Origin: Pestalotiopsis fici W106-1
Taxonomy: Eukaryota; Ascomycota; Sordariomycetes; Amphisphaeriales; Sporocadaceae
Reading direction: 5' to 3'
NCBI RefSeq assembly: GCF_000516985.1
Contig: NW_006917091.1
Span: 616,285 to 680,284, forward strand
DNA length: 64,000 bases
Shown here: positions 11,174 through 22,215 of the stretch, piece by piece
How the letters are laid out: each line of letters begins with the position of its first letter
How positions within the stretch are numbered: the stretch's first letter is position 1
The notes under the pieces: model-generated
What the model was told of the DNA's origin: nothing
The model's database searches: none
What the model saw: only the letters and a program-made list of their open reading frames with translations
Program-made: the position numbers and the translations under genes

Positions 11174-11450
11174 GGAACCCGAGACCTGGCTCTTTCTTTG
11201 TTTAAATTAACCGACCTAAATTTCAATAATCGCAGAATCAGGCTGCTTGGTCAAGTTGTATACAAGACACACTGTCTTGACAGTAGTGGGTTCAAATCCC
11301 ACGCAAACCCTGACTTTGTGCGATACCCCTATTCTTGGGGGCTGGCGACCATGTCGGTGCCAACATGACTGGAACGCTGTATTACGATATGGCTCTAGGA
11401 AGGTCGACGAGTGCCGGTGGTTTGTGGGATATTAGTTCAACTTGACATTT
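11174..11450 (+). repeat. tRNA-derived SINE-like element, copy 2
   Basis: Direct-orientation relative of 10566-10848, diverged by scattered substitutions and small indels. Same block order: 5' segment, tRNA-like head, GTGCGATACCC, GGCTGGCGACCATGTCGG, AGGTCGACGAGTGCCGGTGG, then ACTTGACA and a T-rich tail (TTTTTTTTTATTTTTTTT). Confidence 0.75.
11238..11313 (+). promoter_or_regulatory. tRNA-like Pol III promoter head of SINE copy 2
   Basis: A box TGGTCAAGTTG (11248-11258) and B box GGTTCAAATCC (11289-11299). Acceptor-like pairing of TCAGGCT with AACCCTGA, a D-stem CTTG/CAAG and a perfect T stem GTGGG/CCCAC are visible. The anticodon-arm position folds as ACTGT-CTTG-ACAGT with a 4-base loop, not the 7-base loop of a real tRNA. 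Confidence 0.72.
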
Positions 11451-11546
11451 TTTTTTATTTTTTTTAATTTTATATGCAGTATAAAGGAATTGGTATAAAG
11501 TTAAGAGTATCGGTAATAGTGAGATGATATTAGAATAAATATTAAG

Positions 11547-13479
11547 TTAAGCTCTACCTTTGTCCTCCTGATCCATGACCCCTTCCTCCCCGCCAGAACG
11601 AGCGGGCGATTTTTCAATTTTGCCCACAATACCAGTGCCGCGAAACGCCAGACCAACAATCACCGCGCCCAGCAGCGCCAGCGCAAAATTGAACCAATTC
11701 GCGACGCGCAGACTGAAAAGCGACGGCGCATCCCACGGCTCGATACCGCCCGACTCCTCAACAGGGACGCCCCTCTCACGCGCCAGCACCGCCGTTTGAA
11801 TCGCCGTGGTGATGGCAAGGCCAATGGCGCGTCCCGTCTGTCCGCACGCGTTGATAAGAGCGCCGCCTAGTGCCTGGTCCTCCCGGGGCACCGACTTGGA
11901 TACGAAGAGGGTTAGGGATGGCCAGGTCATGTCGGCGCCAATGACGGATAGAATCATGGCCGGGAGACCATAGGCAAAATATGATGTTTGCGGTGGGATT
12001 GGGACTGCAAATAAGAGACAGGAAATGGCGACAGCGAGATTACCGAATAGCAAAAAGAGATATGTTGGTATTCTTGAGATTAGATGCGACACGATGAATG
12101 CAACAATGATGCCGGCGATGCCTGTGGGGATAAATCGCAGAGTGGTTTGAAGTGGTCCTAGATCTTGGTAATCCTGTTTCGCGCGAGAGTCAGTTAACCA
12201 GGTACTGCAGCACACTAGGTAGATAATCTCGGATACTCACCTGGAAGAAGTAAGTGGCATAGATGAGATAATCATTGAAAGACGAGAAGAAGATGGCCAT
12301 GAGGACCATTGCGATGCTAAAGTGCTTGTTCTTGAACAGCGAAATCTTCATCAGAGGTGGTCGGGTCGTGTGCTTCTCCTGGTACCATTGCCAGGCAGCG
12401 AAGATGGCAATAAACAGTAAACCAATGACGATGAGGAGGTAGATCCAAACAGTCTTCCAGCCGACAACATTGCCCTCGGTCAGGGCAAACAAGAGACACA
12501 GAATACCAGCCGTGATCAAACCGCCGCCAAACCAGTCGACCGTGCTAGCCAGAGATTTACCAGAGGTCAGTTCTGCAGGCTTGGGCGGCGGTGGTGGGAT
12601 GAGGAAAACGCCGGCAGCGGTAACAATGACAGCCAAGACCGCATTGGCTCCAAAGACCCATTTCCAATTTGCATAGGATGCAATGAGACCACCGAGCAGA
12701 TTACCAAAGACGGATCCAAGTGGCGCGCCAGCCGCTTTTCATATTTGCATTAGTCGGGTGCACACATTTATAAGGAACCAAATGACCCTTACCATAGGTG
12801 CTGAAGGCATAGTTTTTAGCTTTGCCAGGAGGAAACGTCACACCAAGGATCCCGATTGCTGTTGGTACATTTGCGGCACCGCCCTGGTGTCATGTCAGTC
12901 ATGTTTGGATTGAACACAATCATGGTATTAAATGCTTACAATGCCCTGCAAGCCTCTAAACAAGTCAAAAGCGATTTCATTTCGAAGAAACGGATTGACA
13001 ATCAATGTAGCGGCAGCAAAAGCACTTCCAAGGATAAAGATTAATCGTTTGCCGTAGATATCAGCGATGCGACCCCAAAGCAACAAAAAGCAGCCAAAAG
13101 TCAATGAGTAAGCCGATACAACCCATTGGAGACGACTTTCGGGGATCCCGAGGTCTTCTCCAATGGTCGGCAGGATGATGACCACGGCTTGTACAGTGAG
13201 GGTCTATATAGTATTGTGAGACAAGGGTATCACGGAGGAAACGATTACTTTGTGGCAATGCACAAGAAAACTCACATTGAGAAACGAAGCACCAGTCACT
13301 GTTGCCACCAGGGCAATACACCGCGCCTTGGAGAACGGCAATTTCTCATGGTGGTGGTCGTCGTCGTCGGTCACAACCCCGCTCGGCGGCGATTCCGCGC
13401 CGAGACTCTCGGCGTTATTGACCTCGGCGGATATACTAACCGCCTCGGACCGGTCCGTCTTGTCGAGATCCTGGGCCAT
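11547..13479 (-). CDS. MFS drug/efflux transporter, DHA2 (14-TM) type
   Basis: Exons on the minus strand: 13479-13276, 13203-12940, 12883-12793, 12734-12241, 12173-11547; 559 residues. Introns are 72, 56, 58, 67 bp. The N-terminus is cytosolic and acidic with a DDDDHHHEK run. The block LQWVVSAYSLTFGCFLLLWG followed by RIADIYGKR is the loop 2-3 signature of H+ antiporters close to the Atr1/Amf1 group (DHA2 family). Fourteen hydrophobic segments are plausible across the chain. The substrate cannot be told: boron, ammonium and drug exporters are all in this group. The C-terminus is cytosolic (KSPARSGGEEG). Confidence 0.88.
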
Positions 13480-14817
13480 CGTATGTTTCTTCGCAAACTT
13501 ACCGAAGATGCAGCAAAGGATACTATTGGCAAGGACTGGCATTCATTTGCAAGGGAAATGTTTTAAATCAGGGAAAAAGGGGGCTACCCTCTTTTCAGCC
13601 TTGACCGCAACCTGCGGCACATTCCAGCAGGGCAGGAGAAAAAAAAAAGAGTGTCATTCATTTATTCCCATAGCGCGATCGGCGCTAACCCGTCGGTGCT
13701 TTACCCCGGGACATTCCCCGGCATCTGGGGGGAATATATTTTTGCCCCTAGAGGGAAAAGACCCCCAGGCACCGCTGATGCCACCGCTTGTGCCATCCGA
13801 TACCCGGAAGTGGGACCAGAGACTTGTTTTGCGAATTCGAAAAAGACTTGGGAAAGAGATTTTCCGATAGGGCGATAACAAGCCCAAGACCAGCCACTTG
13901 CCGGCAGGTTGACATCCATCAAATACACCATCTTCTCGCTTACTTGCATTTTTTGTTCGTCCCGTGCCGTGTCAGCCGGGGGGTTCGTGCATGTAGCCTT
14001 TTTGCAGACATCTACAGGGATGGCCGCCACAGTGAAGCAGCCACTGGAACATCGCCAATGCAGCCCTTGTGGTCTGGGTGACTTTCTAAACTCGCGGCTG
14101 TCAGCAATACTGAGTGCACATGCCCGGTGCTTTAAAAATGTATATTGAAATCACGATATGCGAGGTCGCGAAGCTGCCAATGACGAGCATGTCGTGTTTC
14201 TTCTTCTCGTGGCTTGGCTGGAGATGTCAATCATCAACGTAGCAAGCCATTCAGCTTGTGCATGGTTTCTTGCTTTTCAATTGAACTTATTCAAAACATG
14301 CGCCGTCCATTTTATATCTGAAAACCTTCGGGCTTTATATAATCAAAAATGCAATAGAGACGATCATGTACGTGAGACACTGCGACCAGAAACCATGCAT
14401 CTAGTTGCGATTATAGTTTTCAAGACCAAAACAAATCACCGTCAATTGTTACAATATCTCTTTCGTGTGCGATTCTGTTCTGTGGGTATGTCGTCTTGTA
14501 TTGTAACACGACGCGCTCGTGCAACGGTTTATCGCCAAACAGAGCACCTGCAAGGCCAGTCTTTTTTCTATTCCCTAGATTTTTCCAGTATCATTTCAAA
14601 CCAAAACCACCGCTCAAACACCCTGAGGCCATTCCATTATGGCACATCTGACTTTCTGTCTAAAAGTGGTATTTCCAATATCGCTCACAGATTCTATCCC
14701 GATTCATGTCGGGCTCTAACATATTTTCATCAAAGTGACTAGGCGAAAGTTAGAGACTTCCGCAACAGTGCATCTCACGGTTCCAAAGAACTGAATCGCA
14801 TTAATCCCATGGGTGGA
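13480..14817 (+). other. Intergenic between MFS transporter and LYS1
   Basis: Holds the MFS promoter (13480 upward) and the LYS1 3' flank (down to 14818). A 194-codon open frame at 14158-14742 has no conserved blocks. GC-rich near 13690-13800, AT-rich near 14270-14350. I see no gene. Confidence 0.45.
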
Positions 14818-16002
14818 TCAAGGCAGCTCGGAAACTCTGTCCTTGTAAATCTTCTCAGCTCTGGTCCAGACACCCTCAGTGTCGCGGCGGTCCAAAGTGA
14901 GCAGGCTGGGCAACAACAGGCCAGAGTACTCATCACTGGACTCGCGAGCAATCAGAGTAGGCAGGTGGTCAATGGCGACGACTCTCAGCTCCGGACCAGG
15001 GATCTCCTTGTTGATGGGAATCGTGGGCTTGTCGAAAGAGCTCCAGGTGGAGTACACGGGGATGGGGTTGTTCTCGCTGTTGGGGTCACAGCTGATGTCG
15101 CAAATGACGCGCAGACGTCTGCCAGGAGCCGAAAGAGAGTCAAAGGTGAGGAATGGGGGAGTGCGGTGGGGTCCGAGGTAGACGCAGTTGATGAAGATGT
15201 CGGACTGGGCAATCTCCTCAAAGGGCCCTCCCTTGGCGGTCTCGGCCATATCCCACTTCAGGATGGAGTCTGCGTCGAGTCCGGCAGTGGTGCAGAAGTC
15301 CACAGCGCCCTTGCCGCAACGGCCAAGGGCACCAATGACGATGACACGGGGCAGCTGGCCGTTGTTGGCCTTGACGGCAGGCTCAACGGCAGCCTTGACG
15401 TGTGCAACCAGAGCGGGCGCATTCTCGAAAGTGGGAACGGCACCCTGGGTGACACCGGGGTTCAGTACCTGGTGGGCCCATGACAGCAGGGCAATGGCAG
15501 CACCAGCGTATCCAGCCCAGTAACCGAAGGCGGCCACGCGGCGGCCCGTCTCGTCGGTCAAGAACTCAAGATCGTACAGAGTGCCACCGCTCTTGGCGAA
15601 GCGTGACAGCGAGGGGGCCCAGCCGGTCTGCTTCTTGAAAATGTGCTGGAAGTGAATGTAGCTGTGGGGCAAAGGCATGTCCTCCTCGGGGAGCTCCTTG
15701 AGGCCGAGGATGATGTCCTCCTTGGGGGCCTTCTGCCACGATCCGGCGGGGACCAGCTCTGCGCCGACGGCGGCAAACTCTTCGTCATTGTAGATACGCT
15801 CGGGCGATCGTTCCACACGGACAGTGTAGCCAGCATCAAGGAGAGCCTTGGCTGTCGCGGGCGACACTGAATTGATTGTTAGCAAATGAGCGCGGAAGGG
15901 GGAAAAAAGCCAAACAACAAAGGCAACTGCAATTGTTTACGTACTCGACGAGCGGCGCTCGAACTGCTTGGTGTCGGCCCTCAGGTGGATAACGGTAGGC
16001 AT
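14818..16002 (-). CDS. LYS1: Saccharopine dehydrogenase (NAD+, L-lysine-forming)
   Basis: Exons on the minus strand: 16002-15945 and 15866-14818 with a 78-bp intron; 368 residues, the usual length. It catalyses the last step of the fungal alpha-aminoadipate pathway, saccharopine + NAD+ to lysine + 2-oxoglutarate. Family blocks are the N-terminal MPTVIHLRADTKQFERRSS, DAGYTVRVERSPERIY, SYIHFQHIFKKQTGW, GGTLYDLEFLTDETGRRVAA, the dinucleotide motif VIGALGRCGKGAVDF, and CDISCDPNSENNPIPVY. The early intron after RRSS is placed by frame. The protein ends -SELP, so the type 1 peroxisomal signal seen in yeast Lys1 is absent. Confidence 0.96.
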
Positions 16003-16893
16003 GATGGGCAAAAGTTGTACTGATGACCTGTGTAGAGAATGTAGACGAGGCGGTTAGACAAGAGAGGAAAAAAAACAGAAATAACCTCTGTAAATATGCG
16101 AATGAACGGTGAACGGTATCGGTACGTATTAGTCGCGTTGATGTATGATTTGACTCAGAAAGACCCTGACGCAAGAATTGACTGGGGGTTTTTTCGGAGG
16201 CAAGTCGGAGGTGCGGGGTGACTGCTAACAAATGCCAATGCAGGGACTGGTAGAACTTCGGGGCCATTGATGACGGCATACTAAGAACTAACTAAGCCTG
16301 CACGGGCCATATGATACAGAGAGTGTATAGTAACATGATGCACAGTAAGATAGGTACTAATGTTTGACGAGGCGAAAATCATTCTCGTATGCATCATTTT
16401 TTATTGGACTGGGTGATTCTATTTTATGATCCTCAATTTGAATTGCACTGAACATGAGTGCAATCTTCTCATCTTGGCCAGCCTCGGATTTTGACCAGCA
16501 TCTTCAAATACCTCCATTACGGTTACGTCATTGGCCAGGATCGTGAAGTGAGGCAAGAACACACATGACCTTGTTGAAAATTGAAATGACTGCATCAAAA
16601 ACGAGTGGCAAGTCGCTTACTGAGACATATCAAGAACTTGTACACGTCCACATAGCCATTTGAATAGCAAGTATCACGTACAATCAGCGTTCGCCCTGTT
16701 CAAAGACCCACCATGGCTACCAAGATCGCAGGTACCAATATCACCAGTCAAGATGGATCGAAGTCATTGAGACAGTAAATAAGTCATGATTGAACACTAC
16801 AAAATATGAAAATAACTCCTACTTAAACGAGCGACATTACATTCAAGCCTTTAGACGAGAGATCCTTTGACCGAGATCTATCATGATCTCCGT
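16003..16893 (+). other. Intergenic, LYS1 promoter
   Basis: LYS1 5' flank followed by the 3' flank of the DUF1996 gene. CT/GA-rich near 16050-16080 and AT-rich near 16380. No gene seen. Confidence 0.45.
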
Positions 16894-18069
16894 CTAATTC
16901 ATTGGCATGCCCGGGAGGTGAGTGAGCCCTGCAATCAAAAGTCAGTATAAAACCAAACTGAATGTAACAGAAAATTTCAAACATACAGCCATCAGTCTCC
17001 TCACCAACCATGTCCTTGACGGTACACTTATTGGCAGTAGACATGACCTGCTTCTTGATGGAGCCGCAGCCGTCATAGAAGCACTCGGACTTGTTCATGG
17101 CGCGCTGGAGGGCGTCGCCCTGCCAGCCAAACATGTAGTCGGCGTGGGTGCCGTAGCCGCTGGTGCCCTCAAAGCTCCACACAAACGGGTTCGGCGTCCC
17201 CGACGGCCACAGGCTGTTGAACTTGGTCGTGTCCCATACGGTCTCGTACGTCAGCTGCGGCATGCGCACCGGGTGAGACGCAGGACATGCTGGCGCATTG
17301 GTGAAGCCGTCGCGCGTAATGGTATTGTACATGTGCGACTGATGGTCGGGGCTGTCGAGGTTCTTCCCGTCCCAGCATCTAAAAGTAGAGTTAGCTAACA
17401 GCACTCGTGACTCTTGGAAATAGGGGTTACTCACGCCGGGAAGTGGTGCACGGCAAAGATACCAGCCGGGCAAGGCTTGGTGGGAAAGTCGACCATCTCT
17501 GGACCTCTGTTCAGAAGGGTCTGTAGACAGTTGTAGCGCAGACCAACGTGGCCCTTTGCCTGAGCTTCCGTGGTCGTGGTTGGCGAACCGACCGTCATGC
17601 GGAATCCCTGGAGATTGTCAGTATTATCATGAACGAGGTGAGTTACAATGCAACATACTGCAGGGAAGGCAGTGATTGGTTGATTCTTCAGATCATCTGT
17701 GCTAAAGTCGTGTGGTGTATAGTAAATGGTCATGCCTCCCGTGGTACCACTCGCAAGTGCAGCGTTGTTCTTGACTGGAACTCGATGGTAAGACCCGTTG
17801 GTGGGATGCTTGAAGTACAAAACAGCAGTCCAGTAGTTGGAAAAGTCCTCTGCCATCTCACATGTAGTGCAGGTGCCGCGAGCACCGACATCGCCAGTCA
17901 TGGTGGCATTGAAAGCGTTGCCACCAACAATGTGGTGTACATGAGAAGAAGGGTTCATGCCAGGCTCGACGACAGGGTCAAGTCGCTGGATAGTCAGCGA
18001 AGAGCAGCCGAAGCGGAGACCCGCCTCTACCGATGCGACAAGCGCGAGCGTAAGGGAAAGGGACTTCAT
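16894..18069 (-). CDS. Secreted DUF1996 protein
   Basis: Exons on the minus strand: 18069-17659, 17607-17435, 17378-16987, 16928-16894; 336 residues. Introns are 51, 56 and 58 bp; the 51-bp one is in frame and hides inside a longer open frame. A cleavable signal peptide is clear (MKSLSLTLALVASVEAG). DUF1996 blocks: DPVVEPGMNPSSHVHHIVGG, CTTCEMAEDFSNYWTAVLYF, FPACWDGKNLDSPDHQSHM, QLTYETVWDT, GDALQRAMNKSECF, and the terminal DGW-LTHLPGMPMN, which appears only if the last tiny exon is spliced in. Conserved Cys and His suggest a disulfide-bonded extracellular fold. The enzymatic role of the family is unknown; members are common in fungal secretomes. There is no C-terminal WSC domain or GPI signal. 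Confidence 0.92.
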
Positions 18070-19025
18070 CGTTCAACTCTGAAGATTTACGAGAACGAGG
18101 CTTGAAATGGCCAAAGACCAAAGGTGACTGTATCCTGAGCTGTGGGCTTTTGCGGATTATGTACGCGCACACTATTCCCCCGTTATACTGACACATCATA
18201 GCCACATGCGTTGAAGCTTGGCATGTCCGCTTTCTTCAGAAGTCGGAACTTGCGGCAGTTGTAATGCAGCGTCAAAGGAAAGCGGCATGGCATAAGTTTA
18301 CTCTATCAGCGAATCGGGTGCGATCCCCGTGATAAGAGCGAATTTGCCGGCAATCTGGCGGTTGAATTGAACCTCCAAGCAAATACCTCCGTTGATGAAA
18401 GTTGGAGAGCGGCAGATCCCACGGCACTCATGGAGCTCCCGGCAAATGTCAATACTTAGTTGGATCAGCATATAGAGTCACATAGAGCCATACATCGGCC
18501 ATGAAGGCCTTTGAGTGTTTACCTTACACAATAAACCTCGTTGTGACAACATCTTCTGTATGCGGTCTTGTCAAAACTTTTATTGTTACTGATTGCTCTA
18601 GGCCCCAATTCAATTTGGTGAATGAGCCCTGCGGCATTGGGTCACTCAGAAAGGGGAGTTTTATCGGTGTGTCATTTTCTTTTCTATTTATTGACCTAGT
18701 CTTCCCTCCTCTCTTGATTTAAGCCCAAAGAATGTTTCGATTCCACAGGTATATATTCTTCACCATTTACCTAGGAACGAGTTTGTGAACAGTGCCACGT
18801 ACCTCTCGACCATTGGCCGCAGATGTATAGGTATCATTGATCTTTGGGTTATGGTGATACTCAAAGTCCCTAATATGTTTGGAATGCTTAGACTCTCAGG
18901 GTTATGTTGCGAGGCTTGTTCTCTGTTCACGGTGCCTTTGTCGTGGACGCTCTATAATGTTGTTCCTCGGGTTTTGTCGATTCGTAAATGCCAAGGTGAT
19001 TTATAATGAATGCCGGCCCCATCTG
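18070..19025 (+). other. Intergenic
   Basis: Promoter side of the DUF1996 gene and 3' side of the RelA/SpoT gene. An imperfect inverted repeat TATCA...TGATA with CGGG/CCCG lies at about 18305-18335. Short open frames at 18501-19006 show no conserved features. Confidence 0.4.
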
Positions 19026-19850
19026 CTATCTTAAAGATGCAAGTTGCTCCAAGGCGACTTCTCCTGTAGTGACGATGCCATTGATAAGATCCAGCAACCG
19101 TTTCTCTTCTGTTGATGGAACACGATTGCCAAGTCGTTTGTAGATGATATCGTGCTCAATTTGTGACCATGCATGCATGATAATGGTGCCGATTTGCACC
19201 TCGATGACGGCACCCCTTGAATGTTCCTGTCCGGGAAAGATTCCGTCTTTGAGCTTAATGACCATGTGGGTGGACTTGTACCCAGCAAAGGTTGGGTGAG
19301 ACGCTTGTTCGTAAGCCTCTTCACCCTCCGCCATCAACTTCCGGACCATCTTAAAATCCTGAGCAATGCCGCCCTTGCGGCTCGCAGGAACAACAACCTC
19401 GAACTTCTCATGCTTTGTGAAATAATCCACGACCTTTTCGACATCGCGCGGGAAATAGAGCGAGATGCGCAAGCCGATCAAGTCGTGCATAGATTTGTGC
19501 ATGTCGTCCAGCGAAGTGAAAGGCTCGGTCTCGTGGATCTTATCTCTCATATGCCACGCATCACAAAAAGACTCCCAATTCCCGCCGCTGTCCTCGATAT
19601 TCTTTTTGAGCAATGCCAATTCGATGCGATCGTGCTGGCGCCTGCTGAGCGTGTCCAATGCACTTTGCGGCTTCTTGATTCTGTGGGTGATGGGCGCATG
19701 CTGGACAATCGAGCTCAGACCCCCAGAGGAGGGGGAATCGATGATGCGTATTACGGTTTCTTCGTACTGTTTCAAGTAGCTATTCATGTCGCGGAATGCT
19801 TGATCGAAGCTTTCCAGTAGCTCTTTGAACTCATGCTCATTAACAGCCAT
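19026..19850 (-). CDS. RelA/SpoT synthetase-domain protein (small alarmone-synthetase-like)
   Basis: Single exon, 274 residues, starting at the ATG of MAVNEHEF (the codons before it have no ATG). Residues 1-50 are a helical lead. The synthetase domain follows: HRIKKPQSALDTLSRR (56-71, nucleotide-binding basic strip), DLIGLR (123-128, matching the D-x-x-G/A-x-R metal-binding motif), GYKSTH (190-195, matching the guanine-stacking G-Y-x-S-x-H), and EVQI-GT (217-222, matching catalytic E-x-Q-I-R-T) followed by HAWSQIEHDIIYK. The usual Arg of QIRT is Gly here. No HD hydrolase, TGS or ACT domain is present, so architecture is that of a bacterial small alarmone synthetase. In bacteria these make (p)ppGpp or, in toxic members, pyrophosphorylate other targets; activity in this fungus is unproven. 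Head-to-head with the HET gene. Confidence 0.88.
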   Translation of the reverse strand: MAVNEHEFKELLESFDQAFRDMNSYLKQYEETVIRIIDSPSSGGLSSIVQHAPITHRIKKPQSALDTLSRRQHDRIELALLKKNIEDSGGNWESFCDAWHMRDKIHETEPFTSLDDMHKSMHDLIGLRISLYFPRDVEKVVDYFTKHEKFEVVVPASRKGGIAQDFKMVRKLMAEGEEAYEQASHPTFAGYKSTHMVIKLKDGIFPGQEHSRGAVIEVQIGTIIMHAWSQIEHDIIYKRLGNRVPSTEEKRLLDLINGIVTTGEVALEQLASLR

Positions 19851-20181
19851 TTTTCCGGTCAGTTTCAATTTTTACAATAAAGTCATGAAAAATTCAGAGA
19901 TGAATAGAACGGAAGATGGTATTCCAAACTGTTCTATTAAAAGTTATTGTAGATGAGCTATTGCCCACCAACGCGAAGCGCCAGGAGGTCGAAGAGCTGC
20001 ATAAACGCGCGAAACTGTGGATCTGCGTCGGCGGTTAAATCAACCAATACCAGCCATGGAAGTTTACTCCAAGGTGATACTCCACAAAGCACCATGATCA
20101 GCTGTGTATACCCTGCGATGGCTTATCTTTCTTCTTTCATCCTTGGTTTCATTTCTCTCTGCCCTTCAGCCGCGAAAATTC
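19851..20181. promoter_or_regulatory. Shared divergent promoter of RelA/SpoT and HET genes
   Basis: 331 bp between the two start codons. AT-rich at the RelA/SpoT end (19860-19950). The small spacing suggests joint control. An upstream in-frame ATG for the HET gene exists at 20104. Confidence 0.45.
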
Positions 20182-22067
20182 ATGGCGTACACTTTTAGTC
20201 CGTTGACGAACGAACGGTCCGTACGGATGTTGATCTTGGCCCCTGGGTCCAACGATGACGTCCTTAGAGGTCATTTAGAAGTTGTTGCTATTGACATTCT
20301 CGGGTCCTACGAAGCCATATCCTACGTGTGGGGCGGCTCGAACGAGAGACGCACCTTCGTTTGTGAAGGGTTGCCACTGTCCCTGACTACGAGTTTGTAC
20401 CTAGCCCTGACGCGGCTGCGGCTGAAAGATCGCACTCGTAGGCTATGGGCAGATCAAATTTGCATTGATCAAGAGAATCTGGAGGAAAGAGGGCAGCAGG
20501 TTCAGTTTATGAATCGGATCTACCGTAGTGCTAGCCATGTACTAGTCTGGCTAGGCCAGGACCATAACCGCGCGGCTGCCACTTCCTTCAAACTCTTCAG
20601 AGACCTTTCCGAGATCCATCACAATAAGGAAACGCAAGAAAAGACTGACTTGGAGTACCTGGAGCATCATGAATATCAGAGCGAGGCGGTATGGGCTCCT
20701 CTTAAAGTCTTCACTAATCTTGCCTGGGTAAGACTTCGACTCACTACCGCGGGGGACCTATGATGGATATTGATGACTTCGGGTCCAGATATAGAACATC
20801 AAGCTGACTTATCATTGCATGCTACTAGTTTACGCGTGCTTGGATCGTTCAAGAAATCGGAACTCAAGCACCTGCTACATTATTTTGGGGCACCGAGGAG
20901 ATTGACTGGGAATTGGTCTTTGGCGTCTGTGAAGCGTTGGCCTCCTATCACGGCCTTCGAAAACGATTTGACATCCAGACTTCAAAGGTCAGATATGTTT
21001 TTCAGCGATTTGTCGAGCCAGAATGGACATCGCGCCATGCCAATCGATTCTGCTTCATCTACGAGCTCCACAGAGCCCGTCACCTACAAGTGTCGGACCC
21101 GCGAGACCGCGTCTTTGCGCTCCTGGGCCACTATTCGATCCGCCAAAGAAGTGGTGAGGGGCTGAGGAGTTTGAAAGCCGACTACACTCGATCCGTCGAT
21201 GACGTGTACATTGACCTGGCCGCCAGGGCATTATACGAAGATGCCAAATCATTAATCACGCTGGCTGCTGTGCAATATTCGACTTTGGAGCTTGCTGGCG
21301 AATCGGCACTTCCATCATGGGTACCGGACTGGAGACAGTATTCATCTCATATCCTTTCGGAACCAACATGCTCCCACCGCGCGCATGGAGGCACAATCCC
21401 AAGACTGACCATAGATCTGGCGTCACGGTCGCTCGTCATTCACGGCATCATTATTGACAGCATTGCGAAACACTCTGCTGGCATACGACCGAAATCATTC
21501 TACGCCGATGGTAATGTTGAGTCGACTACTGTAGAGACCCTTTGGAGAGACGTCTGTGGCAAAAATAAGTTTGGATTTACAGATATGTATGTCAACGGAG
21601 AAACCGCCCTATTTGCCTTTCTGCAGACGCTCAGCAACGGATGCGCGACATTAAAATGGAACTTGAACTCGGATCATCACGCTGCGCCGGCCGAGACATG
21701 GCTCGCCTATGGGGCAGCCTACTTGTCGCGACTCTTTGCCGGCACGGAAAAGATAACCGACGAAATACAAGACCGTGGTTCTAGCGGGGATGCAAGTCAA
21801 TGGATACGTGCTGCCAACAGTGCATCTACAAATCGCTCCCTGGCCGTGACAGACAAGGGATACTACGTTCTTGGGCCCAAGGTTCTGCGAGATGGAGACA
21901 TGATATGCGTTTTATTTGGTGGCAAAATGCCATTCTGCCTTCGGCCTCGCGAGGATGGCACCTATTACCTTGTTGGGGAGTGCTATGTTCATGGCTTCAT
22001 GGAAGGGCAGGCTATTGATGATTTGCAGCAGGGGCGGCGTGACGAAGCTAAATTTACGATAGTATAA
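20182..22067 (+). CDS. HET-domain (heterokaryon incompatibility) protein
   Basis: Exons 20182-20727 and 20829-22067 with a 101-bp intron; 594 residues. The splice joins NLAW to FTRAWIVQEIG, restoring the third conserved HET block. Earlier blocks are YEAISYVWG (43-51), LWADQICIDQ (88-97) and RGQQVQFMNRIYRSASHVLV (103-122). Later come RFCFIYELHRARHLQVSDPR, DPRDRVFALLGHYS and the usual C-terminal RSLAVTDKGYYVLGP half. HET domains are TIR-related and act in cell death after fusion of unlike hyphae; whether this member is an incompatibility gene is not known. I chose the ATG of MAYTFSPL because family members start just before this block; the upstream ATG at 20104 would add 26 hydrophobic residues. 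Convergent with the M20 gene, 148 bp apart. Confidence 0.92.
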
Positions 22068-22215
22068 TTTGCTTTCGAGAACAATTCAAATACAAGACTT
22101 GAAAGCCCAACGCCAATCGATGTGCGAGCTCTCTTTGTCACATTATGATGATGAAGTTTGAATCTTCCCTCAGTAATACTCGATGCTATGTACTAATTCA
22201 AGACAAAGAGTGGTG

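Noticed and set aside
10634..11313. Functional tRNA genes
   Set aside because: Both heads have degenerate anticodon arms and sit in a longer shared repeat; SINE heads explain them better.
14158..14742. 194-codon open frame downstream of LYS1
   Set aside because: No conserved blocks, mixed composition, no good start context and no intron logic; AT-rich non-coding sequence explains it.
18300..18340. tRNA-like T arm (CGGGTGCGATCCCCG)
   Set aside because: There is no matching A box, acceptor stem or D arm at the right distance, so I call only an imperfect hairpin.
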